In this document: positions 8,921 to 16,993 of the stretch, one piece after another
Position numbering within the stretch: the stretch's first letter is position 1
Layout: each line of letters starts with the position of its first letter
Assembly (NCBI GenBank): GCA_959023295.1
Contig: CAUFBM010000008.1
Location: 50,742 to 114,741, forward strand
DNA: 64,000 nucleotides
Reading direction: 5' to 3'
Source of the DNA: an uncultured Collinsella sp.
Lineage (GTDB): Bacteria; Actinomycetota; Coriobacteriia; Coriobacteriales; Coriobacteriaceae
Program-made: the position numbers and the translations under genes
Notes under the pieces: model-generated
The model's input: the letters and a program-made list of their open reading frames with translations, nothing else
Told to the model about the DNA's origin: nothing
The model's database searches: none

Positions 8921-9466
8921 CTATAGCCCAAAGAAGCTAAGAATCTGATCGCGGCTTACGGGCTTGTACTCGTTGGCGTCGAGGCCGACATCGTAGCGAA
9001 GGATAGGACGTTCGCGGTCGCGGTTGCGCGCGTTGGCGCGGTCTCCCCTGCTGTGGATATGCCCGTGCAGCATGATGGCGCCGCGCGCCTTGCCGTTCCA
9101 GCTGAGCATGGGGTAGTGGCTCATAACCAGACGGTGGCCCTTGGCATAGCCGGGAGCAACCTCCAGATAATCGCGCACCTCATCCCAAATGCGCGGCGCG
9201 TCCGGATCTTCCCAGTCGCCGTCATGGTTGCCACGGATGAGTGTCACATTCTTGCATTCGATACGCTCGCGAAGGCGCACAGCATCCGCTAGGGGCAAGC
9301 GATAGGTAAAGTCACCCAGGATATAAAGACGGTCGTCCGCCGCCACGCACTCATTGATGGCAGCGATGACCTTGCGGTTCATCTCCTCGACCGAATCAAA
9401 CGGCCGATCCATATCGTGCAAGATATTCGTATCGCCCAGGTGCAGGTCGGCGGTAAACCACATCAT
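8921..9466 (-). CDS. Calcineurin-like metallophosphoesterase
   Basis: 181 aa from the ATG at 9466 (MMWFTADLHLGD), chosen because GAGGACAGAG lies just upstream; the frame is open to 9496. All family motifs are present: DLH (D7, H9), GDF (about 48-50), GNHD (about 85-88), SHYP (about 117-120) and HGHIHSRG (about 133-140). Such small phosphoesterases bind two metal ions and hydrolyse phosphomonoesters, phosphodiesters or nucleotides; the substrate here is unknown. It lies 66 bases downstream of a small acidic protein gene, probably in the same transcription unit as the HIRAN gene. Confidence 0.85.
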   Translation of the reverse strand: MMWFTADLHLGDTNILHDMDRPFDSVEEMNRKVIAAINECVAADDRLYILGDFTYRLPLADAVRLRERIECKNVTLIRGNHDGDWEDPDAPRIWDEVRDYLEVAPGYAKGHRLVMSHYPMLSWNGKARGAIMLHGHIHSRGDRANARNRDRERPILRYDVGLDANEYKPVSRDQILSFFGL

Positions 9467-9532
9467 CGTCTCTGTCCTCATTTCGCAATGTGTCAAACTC
9501 GTGCTAAGTATACAGATGCAGCGATGCGGCGG

Positions 9533-9712
9533 TTATCCAAAGAGCCCGCCGAACAGTCCGCGGCGGTGCTTCTCTTGCTTTTTCGAAGCGTCACCCTGGG
9601 CATTCTTGTCCTGCCGCTTCTTACGGTCCTGCTCCAGCTCATCGTCGTCGAGTAGCAGATCCCACACAAACGGATCATCCGTCAAATCGAACAGGTCATC
9701 GTCATCAAACAT
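9533..9712 (-). CDS. Small acidic hypothetical protein with GLFGGLFG tail
   Basis: 59 aa from the ATG at 9712, preceded by GGAG; an in-frame ATG at 9724 has no ribosome site. The N-terminal half is very acidic (MFDDDDLFDLTDDP), the middle is basic (DRKKRQDKN) and the end is GLFGGLFG. I do not recognise a family. It starts 18 bases after the HIRAN gene stop and precedes the metallophosphoesterase, so it is probably co-transcribed. The hydrophobic tail could be a membrane or partner contact, which is speculation. Confidence 0.6.
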   Translation of the reverse strand: MFDDDDLFDLTDDPFVWDLLLDDDELEQDRKKRQDKNAQGDASKKQEKHRRGLFGGLFG

Positions 9713-9730
9713 GACAGTCTCCATTGCCGG

Positions 9731-10057
9731 CTAGCGAGCATCCACCACATAAAGGCCAACGCGCACCTGATGCCAGGGGCTGCGCTCGGGCGCAACCTGC
9801 TGTACGCGGGCCTCAAAAACGTCCTCGTGGCCGTAATACATCATCAAGGACAGTGGGCCGACCTCGTTTCCCGGAACATACCCAAGCTTGGTATCGTCGT
9901 AGTAGATCGCAACCGCCTCAGGGTCATGGGGATTATCGCGCTCGGCACACAGCGTCAGCTTATCGCCAACCTTAAGATCGCCCAGGACCAAGGCACCGTC
10001 GGCATACTGAAATCCTGCGATATGAAACGACAAAAGAACACGCGAAGGCTCGTACAT
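9731..10057 (-). CDS. HIRAN domain protein
   Basis: 108 aa, essentially a single HIRAN domain: an N-terminal hydrophobic strand (FHIAGFQYADGAL), CAERDNPHDPEAVAIYY (the R-x-x-NP-x-D-x-x-A-I-x-V signature) and KLGYVPGNE (GYxP). In helicases such as HLTF this domain binds free DNA 3' ends; stand-alone bacterial versions are uncharacterised. The ATG at 10057 has GGAGCTGCC upstream. First gene of a likely three-gene unit with the small acidic protein and the phosphoesterase. Confidence 0.8.
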   Translation of the reverse strand: MYEPSRVLLSFHIAGFQYADGALVLGDLKVGDKLTLCAERDNPHDPEAVAIYYDDTKLGYVPGNEVGPLSLMMYYGHEDVFEARVQQVAPERSPWHQVRVGLYVVDAR

Positions 10058-10322
10058 GGCAGCTCCTCTAACGGCCGGATAAACCGGCGCTTAACCTTAG
10101 TGAGAAGTCTACGAACTCGTGCGGACACGAATTCGCCCGCTCGCACCTTTCACCCATTTGCTGCAACGTCTGCGAGACAGAGCGCTTGCAGATAAGATAG
10201 GAGCACGAATGGCACCCGCGGCAGCGGGTCTTGCCAACTCCGATACACGTTTTCATCGTGAGAAGTGGCCGTCTTCGCTTACGCGGGGGCGGCTATTTTG
10301 TTTGCCCCTATGTCATCTGATT

Positions 10323-11702
10323 CTAATGCACAAACATGCGCACGAACTTGTGCTTCCAGCTTGCGTAAGGGGCATAGCGGAATGGCACGTCCAGCCACGT
10401 AGCCTTGTTCACGATGCTCTTCTTGTGGCTAAACGTATCGAAGCTCTCGCGGCCATGGTACTGGCCCATACCGCTCGCACCCATGCCGCCAAAGCCCATA
10501 TGGCTCGTAGCCAAGTGCATGATCGTGTCGTTGACGCAGCCGCCGCCAAAGGGCACGTAGCGCACAAAGCGCTGCTGAGCCGCACGGTCCTGGCTAAAGA
10601 TATACAGGGCCAGCGGCGTCGGACGATCCGTAATAAACGTCTCGGCCTCGTCTAGGCTCTCAAACGTCAGCACCGGCAAGATGGGACCGAAGATTTCCTC
10701 CTGCATCACGGCGTCATCGGGGGACACGCCGTCCAAAATCGTCGGCTCAATCTTGAGCGAAGTCTCGCGCGCGGTACCTCCAAGCACGACCTTATCGGGA
10801 TCGATCAGCCCGCGCACGCGCGCAAAATGCTTGGCGTTGACGATATGCCCGTAGTCCTCGTTATCGAGCGGATGCTCGCCAAACATACGGCGGGTCTCTT
10901 CCTTGATGAGGCCCAGCAGCTCGTCGTGCACGCGCGTATCGACCAGCAGGTAGTCGGGCGCCACGCAGGTCTGCCCCACGTTGAGCCATTTGCCAAAGGC
11001 GATACGCCGCGCCGCGACCTTCAAGTTTGCCGTCGCATCCACGATGCAGGGACTCTTTCCACCCAGTTCAAGCGTCACGGGCGTAAGGTTTTTACTTGCG
11101 CGCTCCATAACGAGCTTGCCGACCGGAACGCTACCGGTAAAGAAGATCTTGTCCCAGCACTCGTCGAGCAGCGCTTCGTTTTCGGCGCGCCCGCCCTCGA
11201 CAACCATCACCAGGCGCGGATCAAATGCCTCTTCACAGATTTGCTTGAGCACCGCGCTCGAAGCCGGAGCATAGGCGCTCGGCTTGATGACCACAGTATT
11301 GCCCGCGGCAAGGGCGCCAGCGAGCGGCTCGAGCGTCAGCAAAAACGGATAGTTCCAGGGCGCCATGATGAGCGTGACGCCATAGGGCACGGCTTGCGTT
11401 TTGCACACGCTCACGGCATTGGCAAGGTCACACGGACGCAGGCGCGGACGACTCCATCGAGCCACATGCGCAATCTGATGACGAATCTCGGAAAGCGACG
11501 TGCCGATCTCGCACATATAGGCCTCGTCATGCGACTTTCCCAAATCGGTCTTGAGCGCATGGGCAATATCGGCCTCGTGGGCCCGCACCGCATCGCGTAA
11601 ACTCACGAGTGCACGACGTCGAGCATCAACATCAAACGTGGCGTGCGTCTTAAAGTAGGCGCGCTGATCGCCGACGATGCGCGCAATTTCCTCGGTGTTC
11701 AT
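10323..11702 (-). CDS. Aldehyde dehydrogenase, NAD(P)-dependent
   Basis: 459 aa, typical of the short ALDH class (fatty or aromatic aldehyde type). APWNYPFLLTLEPL (near residue 115), VIKPSAYAP, the cofactor-binding FTGSVPVGK (about 187-195), the catalytic Glu in TLELGGKSP (about 210) and the nucleophile Cys in GQTCVAPDY (about 243) are all present. It oxidises aldehydes to acids, or runs in reverse under fermentation. It starts 8 bases after the iron alcohol dehydrogenase stop, so the two form an operon linking alcohol, aldehyde and acid. The C-terminus is hydrophobic and basic (APYASWKHKFVRMFVH), which may associate with membrane as in other members. Confidence 0.9.
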   Translation of the reverse strand: MNTEEIARIVGDQRAYFKTHATFDVDARRRALVSLRDAVRAHEADIAHALKTDLGKSHDEAYMCEIGTSLSEIRHQIAHVARWSRPRLRPCDLANAVSVCKTQAVPYGVTLIMAPWNYPFLLTLEPLAGALAAGNTVVIKPSAYAPASSAVLKQICEEAFDPRLVMVVEGGRAENEALLDECWDKIFFTGSVPVGKLVMERASKNLTPVTLELGGKSPCIVDATANLKVAARRIAFGKWLNVGQTCVAPDYLLVDTRVHDELLGLIKEETRRMFGEHPLDNEDYGHIVNAKHFARVRGLIDPDKVVLGGTARETSLKIEPTILDGVSPDDAVMQEEIFGPILPVLTFESLDEAETFITDRPTPLALYIFSQDRAAQQRFVRYVPFGGGCVNDTIMHLATSHMGFGGMGASGMGQYHGRESFDTFSHKKSIVNKATWLDVPFRYAPYASWKHKFVRMFVH

Positions 11703-11710
11703 GGACCCTC

Positions 11711-12931
11711 CTAGTTCTCGTCCTCAAACATACCACCCGCGACGACCTCGTACATATGCTCGAGCTCCGGGCGGTCCATCAAAAGCGGAACGGGGTACAG
11801 GGGATTGGCCTCGGCATCGGCATGGACCGCCATTTGCGGAATATCGGAGCGGCGAATACCCGAGACATATTTGGGGATTCCCAGGGCCTCGTTCATGCGG
11901 TCGACCCAATCGATAAAGGCCTCGGCCGCAAGACTGTCCTGCGCGGTAGCCGGCGCAATGCCCGCCATGCGAGCAAGATCGGCAAGCTTGGGAGCGGCGG
12001 CGTCACCATAAGCGCGAAGCATGTGCGGCAGGATGATCGCGTTGGCCAAGCCGTGCGGAATCCCGTAACGCCCGCCCAAGCTGTGTGCGATGGCATGAAC
12101 GTATCCAACATAGGAGCGCGTAAAGGCAACGCCCGCCTTATACGCCGCCGAAAGCATATTGCGACGCGCACGCATGTTGTCTCCATGCTCATGGGCCTCA
12201 AGCAAATTATCGCAGATGAGCTGAACCGCCTGTCGCGCCATCTTGCGCGTATAGGGCGTGGTGCTTCGCCCGATAAAGGCCTCGACAGCATGCGTCAGGG
12301 CATCCATACCCGTCTGCCCCGTAATGGACGCCGGCAACCCGCGCGTAAACTCGGGGTCGTGGACCGCAAAACGCGGGATAAGCACAAAGTCGTTAATGGG
12401 GTATTTATAGTGCGTCTCGTCATCGGTGATAACCGCCGCGAGCGTGACTTCGCTTCCCGTACCGGCGGTAGTGGGAACCGCAATAAGCAGCGGCAGGAGA
12501 CGGTGGACGCGCAACAGGCCGCGCATCTTGTTGATGGGCTTGTTTGGCTGCGCGATACGTGCTCCCACGCCCTTGGCACAGTCCATAGCCGAGCCGCCGC
12601 CAAAGCCGATAATGGCCTGGCAGTCGTTCTCGCGATACAGCGCCGCCGCTTCCTCCACATTCGAGACTGTGGGGTTCATACGCGTTTCGGCATAGACCGT
12701 AACGCCAATCCCCTGAGCCGTAAGCGCACGCTCGAGTGATGCCGTGAGCCCCAGACGGGCAATGCCGGGATCCGTCACGATAAGGGCCTTCTGGATCGAG
12801 CGCTTTTGAAGCACCGCGGGCACATCCTCGGCATGCTCCAAAATGCGCGGCTCGGTATAGGGCAGGATCGGCAATGCAATGCGAAAAACCGTCTGATATG
12901 TTCGGCACCAGGCACGACGGGCTAGATGCAT
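11711..12931 (-). CDS. Iron-containing alcohol dehydrogenase
   Basis: 406 aa from the ATG at 12931, where AAGGAG sits 8 bases upstream; the longer open frame to 12988 overlaps the palindromic operator and is rejected. GFGGGSAMDCAKGVG is the cofactor loop, FVLIPRFAVHDPEFT follows the dinucleotide domain, and HAIAHSLGGRYGIPHGLANAIILPHML supplies the metal-binding His residues of group III Fe-ADHs. It interconverts alcohols and aldehydes with NAD(P)H. It is first gene of the operon with the ALDH. Two related palindromes (12951-13028) upstream suggest control by a dedicated repressor or activator. Confidence 0.9.
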   Translation of the reverse strand: MHLARRAWCRTYQTVFRIALPILPYTEPRILEHAEDVPAVLQKRSIQKALIVTDPGIARLGLTASLERALTAQGIGVTVYAETRMNPTVSNVEEAAALYRENDCQAIIGFGGGSAMDCAKGVGARIAQPNKPINKMRGLLRVHRLLPLLIAVPTTAGTGSEVTLAAVITDDETHYKYPINDFVLIPRFAVHDPEFTRGLPASITGQTGMDALTHAVEAFIGRSTTPYTRKMARQAVQLICDNLLEAHEHGDNMRARRNMLSAAYKAGVAFTRSYVGYVHAIAHSLGGRYGIPHGLANAIILPHMLRAYGDAAAPKLADLARMAGIAPATAQDSLAAEAFIDWVDRMNEALGIPKYVSGIRRSDIPQMAVHADAEANPLYPVPLLMDRPELEHMYEVVAGGMFEDEN

Positions 12932-12950
12932 AAAGGAAGCTCCTTCATTT

Positions 12951-13028
12951 GTTGATTGGTCAACATTTGCTCGACCGATTGTACTCATCGGCGGTCAAAG
13001 ACGGCCTGCCAATCGTTAATCAATCAAC
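12951..13028 (-). promoter_or_regulatory. Paired palindromic operator sites upstream of Fe-ADH
   Basis: GTTGATTGGTCAAC (12951-12964) is a perfect GTTGA-N4-TCAAC palindrome only 20 bases before the Fe-ADH start. GTTAATCAATCAAC (13015-13028) is a related, less perfect site 64 bp away. The spacing and similarity suggest two binding sites for one dimeric regulator, perhaps TetR-like. The regulator is not evident in the window. Confidence 0.5.
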
Positions 13029-13187
13029 ATCTTCATATCTCAAAATTGTTTTATTAAAAATCATTCCTAATAGGCTTCACATTTGGTCGCATTTATGGAT
13101 AATAGAACTCGTCAAGACGCACGTCCGGAGAGGGCCCTTACGGGACCGGACGAGCGCGCAATCGCCATCGATCGAAAGGATCGAATC

Positions 13188-13748
13188 ATGAAGTTTGTTT
13201 GCCCCGTTTGCGGTTATGTGGAAGAGTTCGACGGCGACCAGCTGCCCGAGGATTTTAAGTGCCCCCAGTGCGGCGTTCCCGGTTCTCGTTTCCTGAAGCA
13301 GGAGGAGGGCCAGCTCGAGTGGGCTGCCGAGCACGTCGTGGGTGTCGCCAAGATGGAGGGCGTCTCCGAGGACATCGTTGCCGACCTGCGCGCCAACTTT
13401 GAGGGCGAGTGCTCCGAGGTCGGTATGTACCTGGCCATGGCTCGCGTCGCTCATCGCGAGGGCTACCCCGAGATCGGCCTGTACTGGGAGAAGGCTGCTC
13501 ACGAGGAGGCCGAGCACGCCGCCAAGTTCGCTGAGCTCCTGGGCGAGGTCGTGACCGACTCCACCAAGAAGAACCTCGAGATGCGCGTTGAGGCCGAGAA
13601 CGGCGCCACCGCCGGCAAGACCGATCTTGCCAAGCGCGCCAAGGCCGCTGGCCTCGATGCCATCCACGACACCGTGCACGAGATGGCTCGCGACGAGGCC
13701 CGCCACGGCAAGGCTTTCGCCGGCCTGCTCAAGCGCTACTTTGGCTAA
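13188..13748 (+). CDS. Reverse rubrerythrin (N-terminal rubredoxin domain)
   Basis: 186 aa from the ATG at 13188 with AAAGGA upstream. The N-terminal rubredoxin domain has FVCPVCGY (C5, C8) and FKCPQCGVPG (about C25, C28), followed by a four-helix diiron domain with EGECSEVGMYL, HEEAEHAAKF and DEARHGKAF, whose Glu/His residues bind the two irons. The domain order is the reverse of classical rubrerythrin. Such proteins reduce hydrogen peroxide (and oxygen) in anaerobes. Codon choice is strongly biased, as expected of an abundant protein. The leader contains TATTA-N11-TAATA in an AT-rich stretch (about 13050-13074) that could bind a PerR/Fur-like regulator; that is inference. Confidence 0.9.
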   Translation: MKFVCPVCGYVEEFDGDQLPEDFKCPQCGVPGSRFLKQEEGQLEWAAEHVVGVAKMEGVSEDIVADLRANFEGECSEVGMYLAMARVAHREGYPEIGLYWEKAAHEEAEHAAKFAELLGEVVTDSTKKNLEMRVEAENGATAGKTDLAKRAKAAGLDAIHDTVHEMARDEARHGKAFAGLLKRYFG

Positions 13749-13782
13749 GCCAGCCGCCTGAGAGACAATCTTTAGCTCGATA

Positions 13783-13812
13783 AGGCCCGGACCGCATGGT
13801 TCGGGCCTTTTT
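13783..13812 (+). terminator. Terminator of the rubrerythrin gene
   Basis: GGCCCGGACC, loop GCAT and GGTTCGGGCC form a stem followed by TTTTT. It lies 34 bases past the rubrerythrin stop. Confidence 0.9.
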
Positions 13813-13878
13813 CGTGCCTCACGAACTTGTTAACTCCCTGAAATAGGACCACCTTAGGCATCGGATTCTCGTCAAAAA

Positions 13879-14002
13879 CTAAGTGAGTAGACTTTTTGGA
13901 ACTTGCCGAGCAGGCCATCCATATTGCTTTATAAAGTCGCAGGTAAATGACTTGTTGCAAAAACGGCCTGGTCGCCATCAAGCCAAAAGTCTACTCACTT
14001 AG
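13879..14002. repeat. Palindromic MITE-like element, copy B
   Basis: A 124 bp element with the same terminal inverted repeat as copy A (CTAAGTGAGTAGACTTTT both ends). Left and right halves also share GCGACCAGGCC-type sequence, so the whole unit can fold into one imperfect hairpin. The right end overlaps the last four codons of the minus-strand nuclease-like gene and provides its TAG stop. Confidence 0.85.
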
Positions 14003-15118
14003 TTTCGCAGCCGTCCACGATCGAGCTATTTTGTGTCTAACGGGCATCTTTTCGTCGATTACTCCCAATTTTGTCCAGTCAACGAATAGTTCAGACCGGA
14101 GTAATGTCTCAGCCCTTTGCTCATCTGAGCTTTTATCACGATATTCAGCATCGAGCATCCTGCATACGGCCTTAACGATCGCGCGGAATCTATCCTCATC
14201 GGATATCTGTCTGTGTGTCAGGAGAAGTACATCGTAGCCCATGGCCTGAAGGGCTGTCATGCGGTCAGCGTCACGCAAGCCATCCCCTGCGCGTCCGTGC
14301 GAGGCCTTTCCCTGACATTCAATGGCCACCTGTCGCTTGCCATCCGGCGAAGAGAGAAGTAGGTCGATATATACACGGGACTTTCCCACAATCGCTCGAG
14401 CACTTGTGCTTAGCGTCACTTCGACATTGAGCTCTATGCCGCAAAACCCTTCGCCCCCCAGGGCTCGCGGCAGTCCAAGCAACAAATACGCCTCGACCTC
14501 AAAAGGCGACGCGGCACCCAATGGAACGAATTGCGATACCGCCATAAATCTATTGCCGTAACGCATCCCGCAAACATCTGAACAAAAACGGTCAAGGTCT
14601 CCGCCCAAAACCAAAGCGTCTCGACGCCATAAATTTGAAGCGGCGCCGCTCTCGGACGGGCAGCGCACCCAACCGAACGTTGTCGAAATCGCACCCGAAT
14701 CAATTGCACGCGAAAGCTCCGCCTCGAGTGCCGTCGGCAGGGCGCACACCGCAAACAAGCCGCACATCTCCGCCAATACAAAAAGAAGTTGGAGATCCGT
14801 CAGATGCCGCGACATGATAAATGCCGTCAGTAGAGGAGACGTAACCAAAAATCCATGCTCCGTTTCCAGCACGGATTCCCTGGGGAGCTCACCAAGAAAC
14901 AGCCGCTGCTTAATGCTGGCAGGGCAAGTCCGTTTGTTTCTCGTCCGAACCAATGTATACAACGGAAAACCGAGCGCAACCGCAGCTGTCGGGTTGCGGG
15001 CGAGATCATATCGCTGCCGGTCTTCTTCCGGTCGTGGAAGCGGCGGGCACAAAGCGCGGACTTGAGGAGGCAAACGCCAGTACCTAAAAGCCGATATGTC
15101 ACAAAGTAGATCCTTCAT
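13991..15118 (-). CDS. PD-(D/E)XK nuclease-like protein, DUF559/AbiEi-like
   Basis: 375 aa from the ATG at 15118; a GTG at 15124 is also open. The C-terminal third has a DUF559/Vsr-like core: RVYIDLLLSS, then KRQVAIECQGKASHG (D...ExQ-K spacing), then DRMTALQAMGYDVLLLTHRQI. This matches nuclease-fold proteins of the PD-(D/E)XK superfamily. The N-terminal region (SPLLTAFIMSRHLTDLQLLFVLAE) resembles AbiEi-type antitoxin proteins that carry DUF559 tails; this is a weaker match. The last residues K-L-S-E and the TAG stop are encoded by repeat copy B, and copy C lies beyond the 5' end. Base composition looks less GC-rich than its neighbours. Activity and partner are unknown; no toxin gene is adjacent. 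Confidence 0.55.
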   Translation of the reverse strand: MKDLLCDISAFRYWRLPPQVRALCPPLPRPEEDRQRYDLARNPTAAVALGFPLYTLVRTRNKRTCPASIKQRLFLGELPRESVLETEHGFLVTSPLLTAFIMSRHLTDLQLLFVLAEMCGLFAVCALPTALEAELSRAIDSGAISTTFGWVRCPSESGAASNLWRRDALVLGGDLDRFCSDVCGMRYGNRFMAVSQFVPLGAASPFEVEAYLLLGLPRALGGEGFCGIELNVEVTLSTSARAIVGKSRVYIDLLLSSPDGKRQVAIECQGKASHGRAGDGLRDADRMTALQAMGYDVLLLTHRQISDEDRFRAIVKAVCRMLDAEYRDKSSDEQRAETLLRSELFVDWTKLGVIDEKMPVRHKIARSWTAAKLSE

Positions 15119-15200
15119 AGGCACAGGAAAACACGGATTTCAACCCAGTCGGTCTCCCATTGGCGCAAACGCAACAAAAATGGCACCGAACGGACTGCTA

Positions 15201-15268
15201 AGTTTTCAACAGCCCTCCCCAACTGGCCAAAAGCTTGCCAAGAGCTGGACGAAGCCCTGTTGAAAACT
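15201..15268. repeat. Hairpin element with GTTTTCAACAG arms
   Basis: AGTTTTCAACAG (15201-15212) and CTGTTGAAAACT (15257-15268) are perfect 12-base inverted repeats around a 44-base spacer. A T-run follows on the plus strand. It lies between the nuclease-like gene and repeat copy C. It may be a decayed palindromic element or a terminator; function unknown. Confidence 0.6.
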
Positions 15269-15298
15269 CATTTTTTCTCATGCGGAAGCTTTGCACGG

Positions 15299-15420
15299 CA
15301 AGTGAGTAGACTTTTTGGAACATCCCGATCAGACCGGTCATCCTGCTTCTCAAAACCACAGGTAGATAGCTTGTGGCAAAACGGCCTGGTCGCCAAAGTA
15401 CCAAAAGTCTACTCACTTAG
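15299..15420. repeat. Palindromic MITE-like element, copy C
   Basis: A 122 bp element closely related to copy B (shared AGTGAGTAGACTTTTTGGAAC, though its first bases are CA rather than CTA, and the interior ACGGCCTGGTCGCCA). The inner hairpin CCACAGG...TTGTGG differs from CGCAGG...TTGCG of copy A by paired changes. The right end provides the L-S-E-stop of the MocR gene. Confidence 0.85.
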
Positions 15421-16848
15421 ATTGCAGAGCTCCCCCATTAGCTGCAATTCCAAGGTATTAAGCACTTTCGGACTCAGGTCGTCATACTGGACAAGAATTT
15501 GAGTTGAGTTTTCAGGAACAAATGCGCCATCGGCGCACCAATAACAGTCACTGATATCGATGAACGGAATGCCCGAGCGCGTGAGAGCCCGCGCAAAAGA
15601 GCTTCCGCCCGTTCCGCGCTCCGCAAATACAGTGCAGTAAAGACCCGCGTCTGCATGCTCAATCGAGACCTCCCCTGCCGGAAACGCTTTCCGCACAAGC
15701 GACGCCAGGCCATCACGCGCCTCGCGAGCACGAACGCGTACGCGGTTCGCATGTCGCTCGTAATCACCCGATTCCAGCAAACGAGCCAAAGCGACCTGGT
15801 CAACAGAACTCACCGACGAGGCGTAAAAACCAAGGTTGCGCCTAAACCGCTCAATTAGCTCATCAGGCAACACCATGTACGCTAGACGCAACGCCGATGA
15901 AAGGCTCTTCGAAAACGTGTTGGTGTAGATGACCGATTGAGCGGCATCGATCGACGCGAGCGCGGGAATCGGCTTGCCGGCTAGACGAAACTCGCAATCA
16001 AAGTCATCCTCAATGAGATACCGACCTGGTCGCTCGGCGGCCCAGCTCAGCAGCGCATATCGGCGCGCAATGCTCGTCACAAGGCCGGTCGGATACTGAT
16101 GGGACGGCATCAGGTGAAGGACATCGGTCCCGCTTTTCTGCAGAGTGTTCAAGTCCACGCCCTCATCATCCAACGGGATATGTCGAACTTTGCAGCCCAT
16201 AGCCTGGTAGATGCGCGTCAGACGCAAATAGCCCGGGTCCTCAACGGCATACACCTTGTCAGCGCCAAGCAACTGAACCAACATGGTATCGAGCAGCTGG
16301 GCGCCCGCGCCGATAACAATGTTATTAGGATCGATATTCATGCCCCTTGTCCCGCGCAGATGGTGAGCAATTGCGCGTCGTAGCCGAGCGGTGCCCTGTG
16401 CCGGTGCGGGCGAAAAGATCTCGCGTTCGTCTTCGGATGCCAGCGTCGCCCGTAGCGCGCTTTGCCAAAGTCGCGCCGCCTCCAAAGCGGAAGGAGAAAG
16501 TGCGTCGAATCGCTCGACCTGTCTGTTGACATCATGCGCGCTGGGGCCCACAGAGACGGCATCTCGGTCGATACTCCCCGTAGCCAAAGGCAAAACTGGT
16601 GCATCCGGAAGCTCGCAAGCGTAGTAGCCACGACGCGGCATTGAGCAAATATAGCCCTCGGCAAGTAGCTGGCTATATGCATTCTCGATGGTAATGACAC
16701 TGATTCCCAGATGGCTGGCAAAGGCGCGCTTAGACGGAAGATGCTCCCCCGCCGCAATGCGCCCAGCAACAATATCGTCTCGAATTTGCTGGTAAACATA
16801 TTCATAGAGCGATGCTTCGCCGCGTTTTTCCAAATTGTAGTCAAGCAT
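15409..16848 (-). CDS. pdxR: MocR-type regulator PdxR (GntR HTH fused to aminotransferase fold)
   Basis: 479 aa from the ATG at 16848 with AGGTGAT 8 bases upstream. Residues ~10-80 are a GntR winged helix (YQQIRDDIVAGRIAAGEHLPSKRAFASHLGISV). From about 110 on is an aminotransferase I fold, with VEDPGYLRLTRIY, LMPSHQYPTG, YLIEDDFDCEF and the PLP Schiff-base Lys in TNTFSKSLSSALRL. It is divergent from pdxS-pdxT, the typical PdxR position, so it probably senses PLP and controls vitamin B6 synthesis. Candidate direct-repeat sites lie between the genes. The last codons L-S-E and stop come from repeat copy C, so the native C-terminus may have been cut or replaced. Confidence 0.88.
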   Translation of the reverse strand: MLDYNLEKRGEASLYEYVYQQIRDDIVAGRIAAGEHLPSKRAFASHLGISVITIENAYSQLLAEGYICSMPRRGYYACELPDAPVLPLATGSIDRDAVSVGPSAHDVNRQVERFDALSPSALEAARLWQSALRATLASEDEREIFSPAPAQGTARLRRAIAHHLRGTRGMNIDPNNIVIGAGAQLLDTMLVQLLGADKVYAVEDPGYLRLTRIYQAMGCKVRHIPLDDEGVDLNTLQKSGTDVLHLMPSHQYPTGLVTSIARRYALLSWAAERPGRYLIEDDFDCEFRLAGKPIPALASIDAAQSVIYTNTFSKSLSSALRLAYMVLPDELIERFRRNLGFYASSVSSVDQVALARLLESGDYERHANRVRVRAREARDGLASLVRKAFPAGEVSIEHADAGLYCTVFAERGTGGSSFARALTRSGIPFIDISDCYWCADGAFVPENSTQILVQYDDLSPKVLNTLELQLMGELCNLSE

Positions 16849-16859
16849 GAGCATATCAC

Positions 16860-16928
16860 CTGACCTTATTAAGCCATTCAATCTGGTATTAGTCTGACCT
16901 TGTTATTATCTCGAAAACTGAGTATTTC
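16860..16928 (+). promoter_or_regulatory. pdxST promoter with MocR-type direct repeats
   Basis: CTGACCTTATTA (16860-16871) and CTGACCTTGTTA (16894-16905) are direct repeats 34 bp apart, with a partial CTGGTATTA between them. The second overlaps a candidate -35 TTGTTA (16900-16905), which is 17 bases from TATTTC (16923-16928). MocR activators typically bind direct repeats at or upstream of the -35, so these are candidate PdxR sites. Confidence 0.55.
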
Positions 16929-16993
16929 GCCATACCCAGCTCCCCGATAGGATGTTCCGTCAAGCAATGCACATGCCAACCAAGGGAGCAACC

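Noticed and set aside
10058..10322. Gene or small RNA between the ALDH and HIRAN genes
   Set aside because: Only short weak hairpins and shadow frames; nothing supportable.
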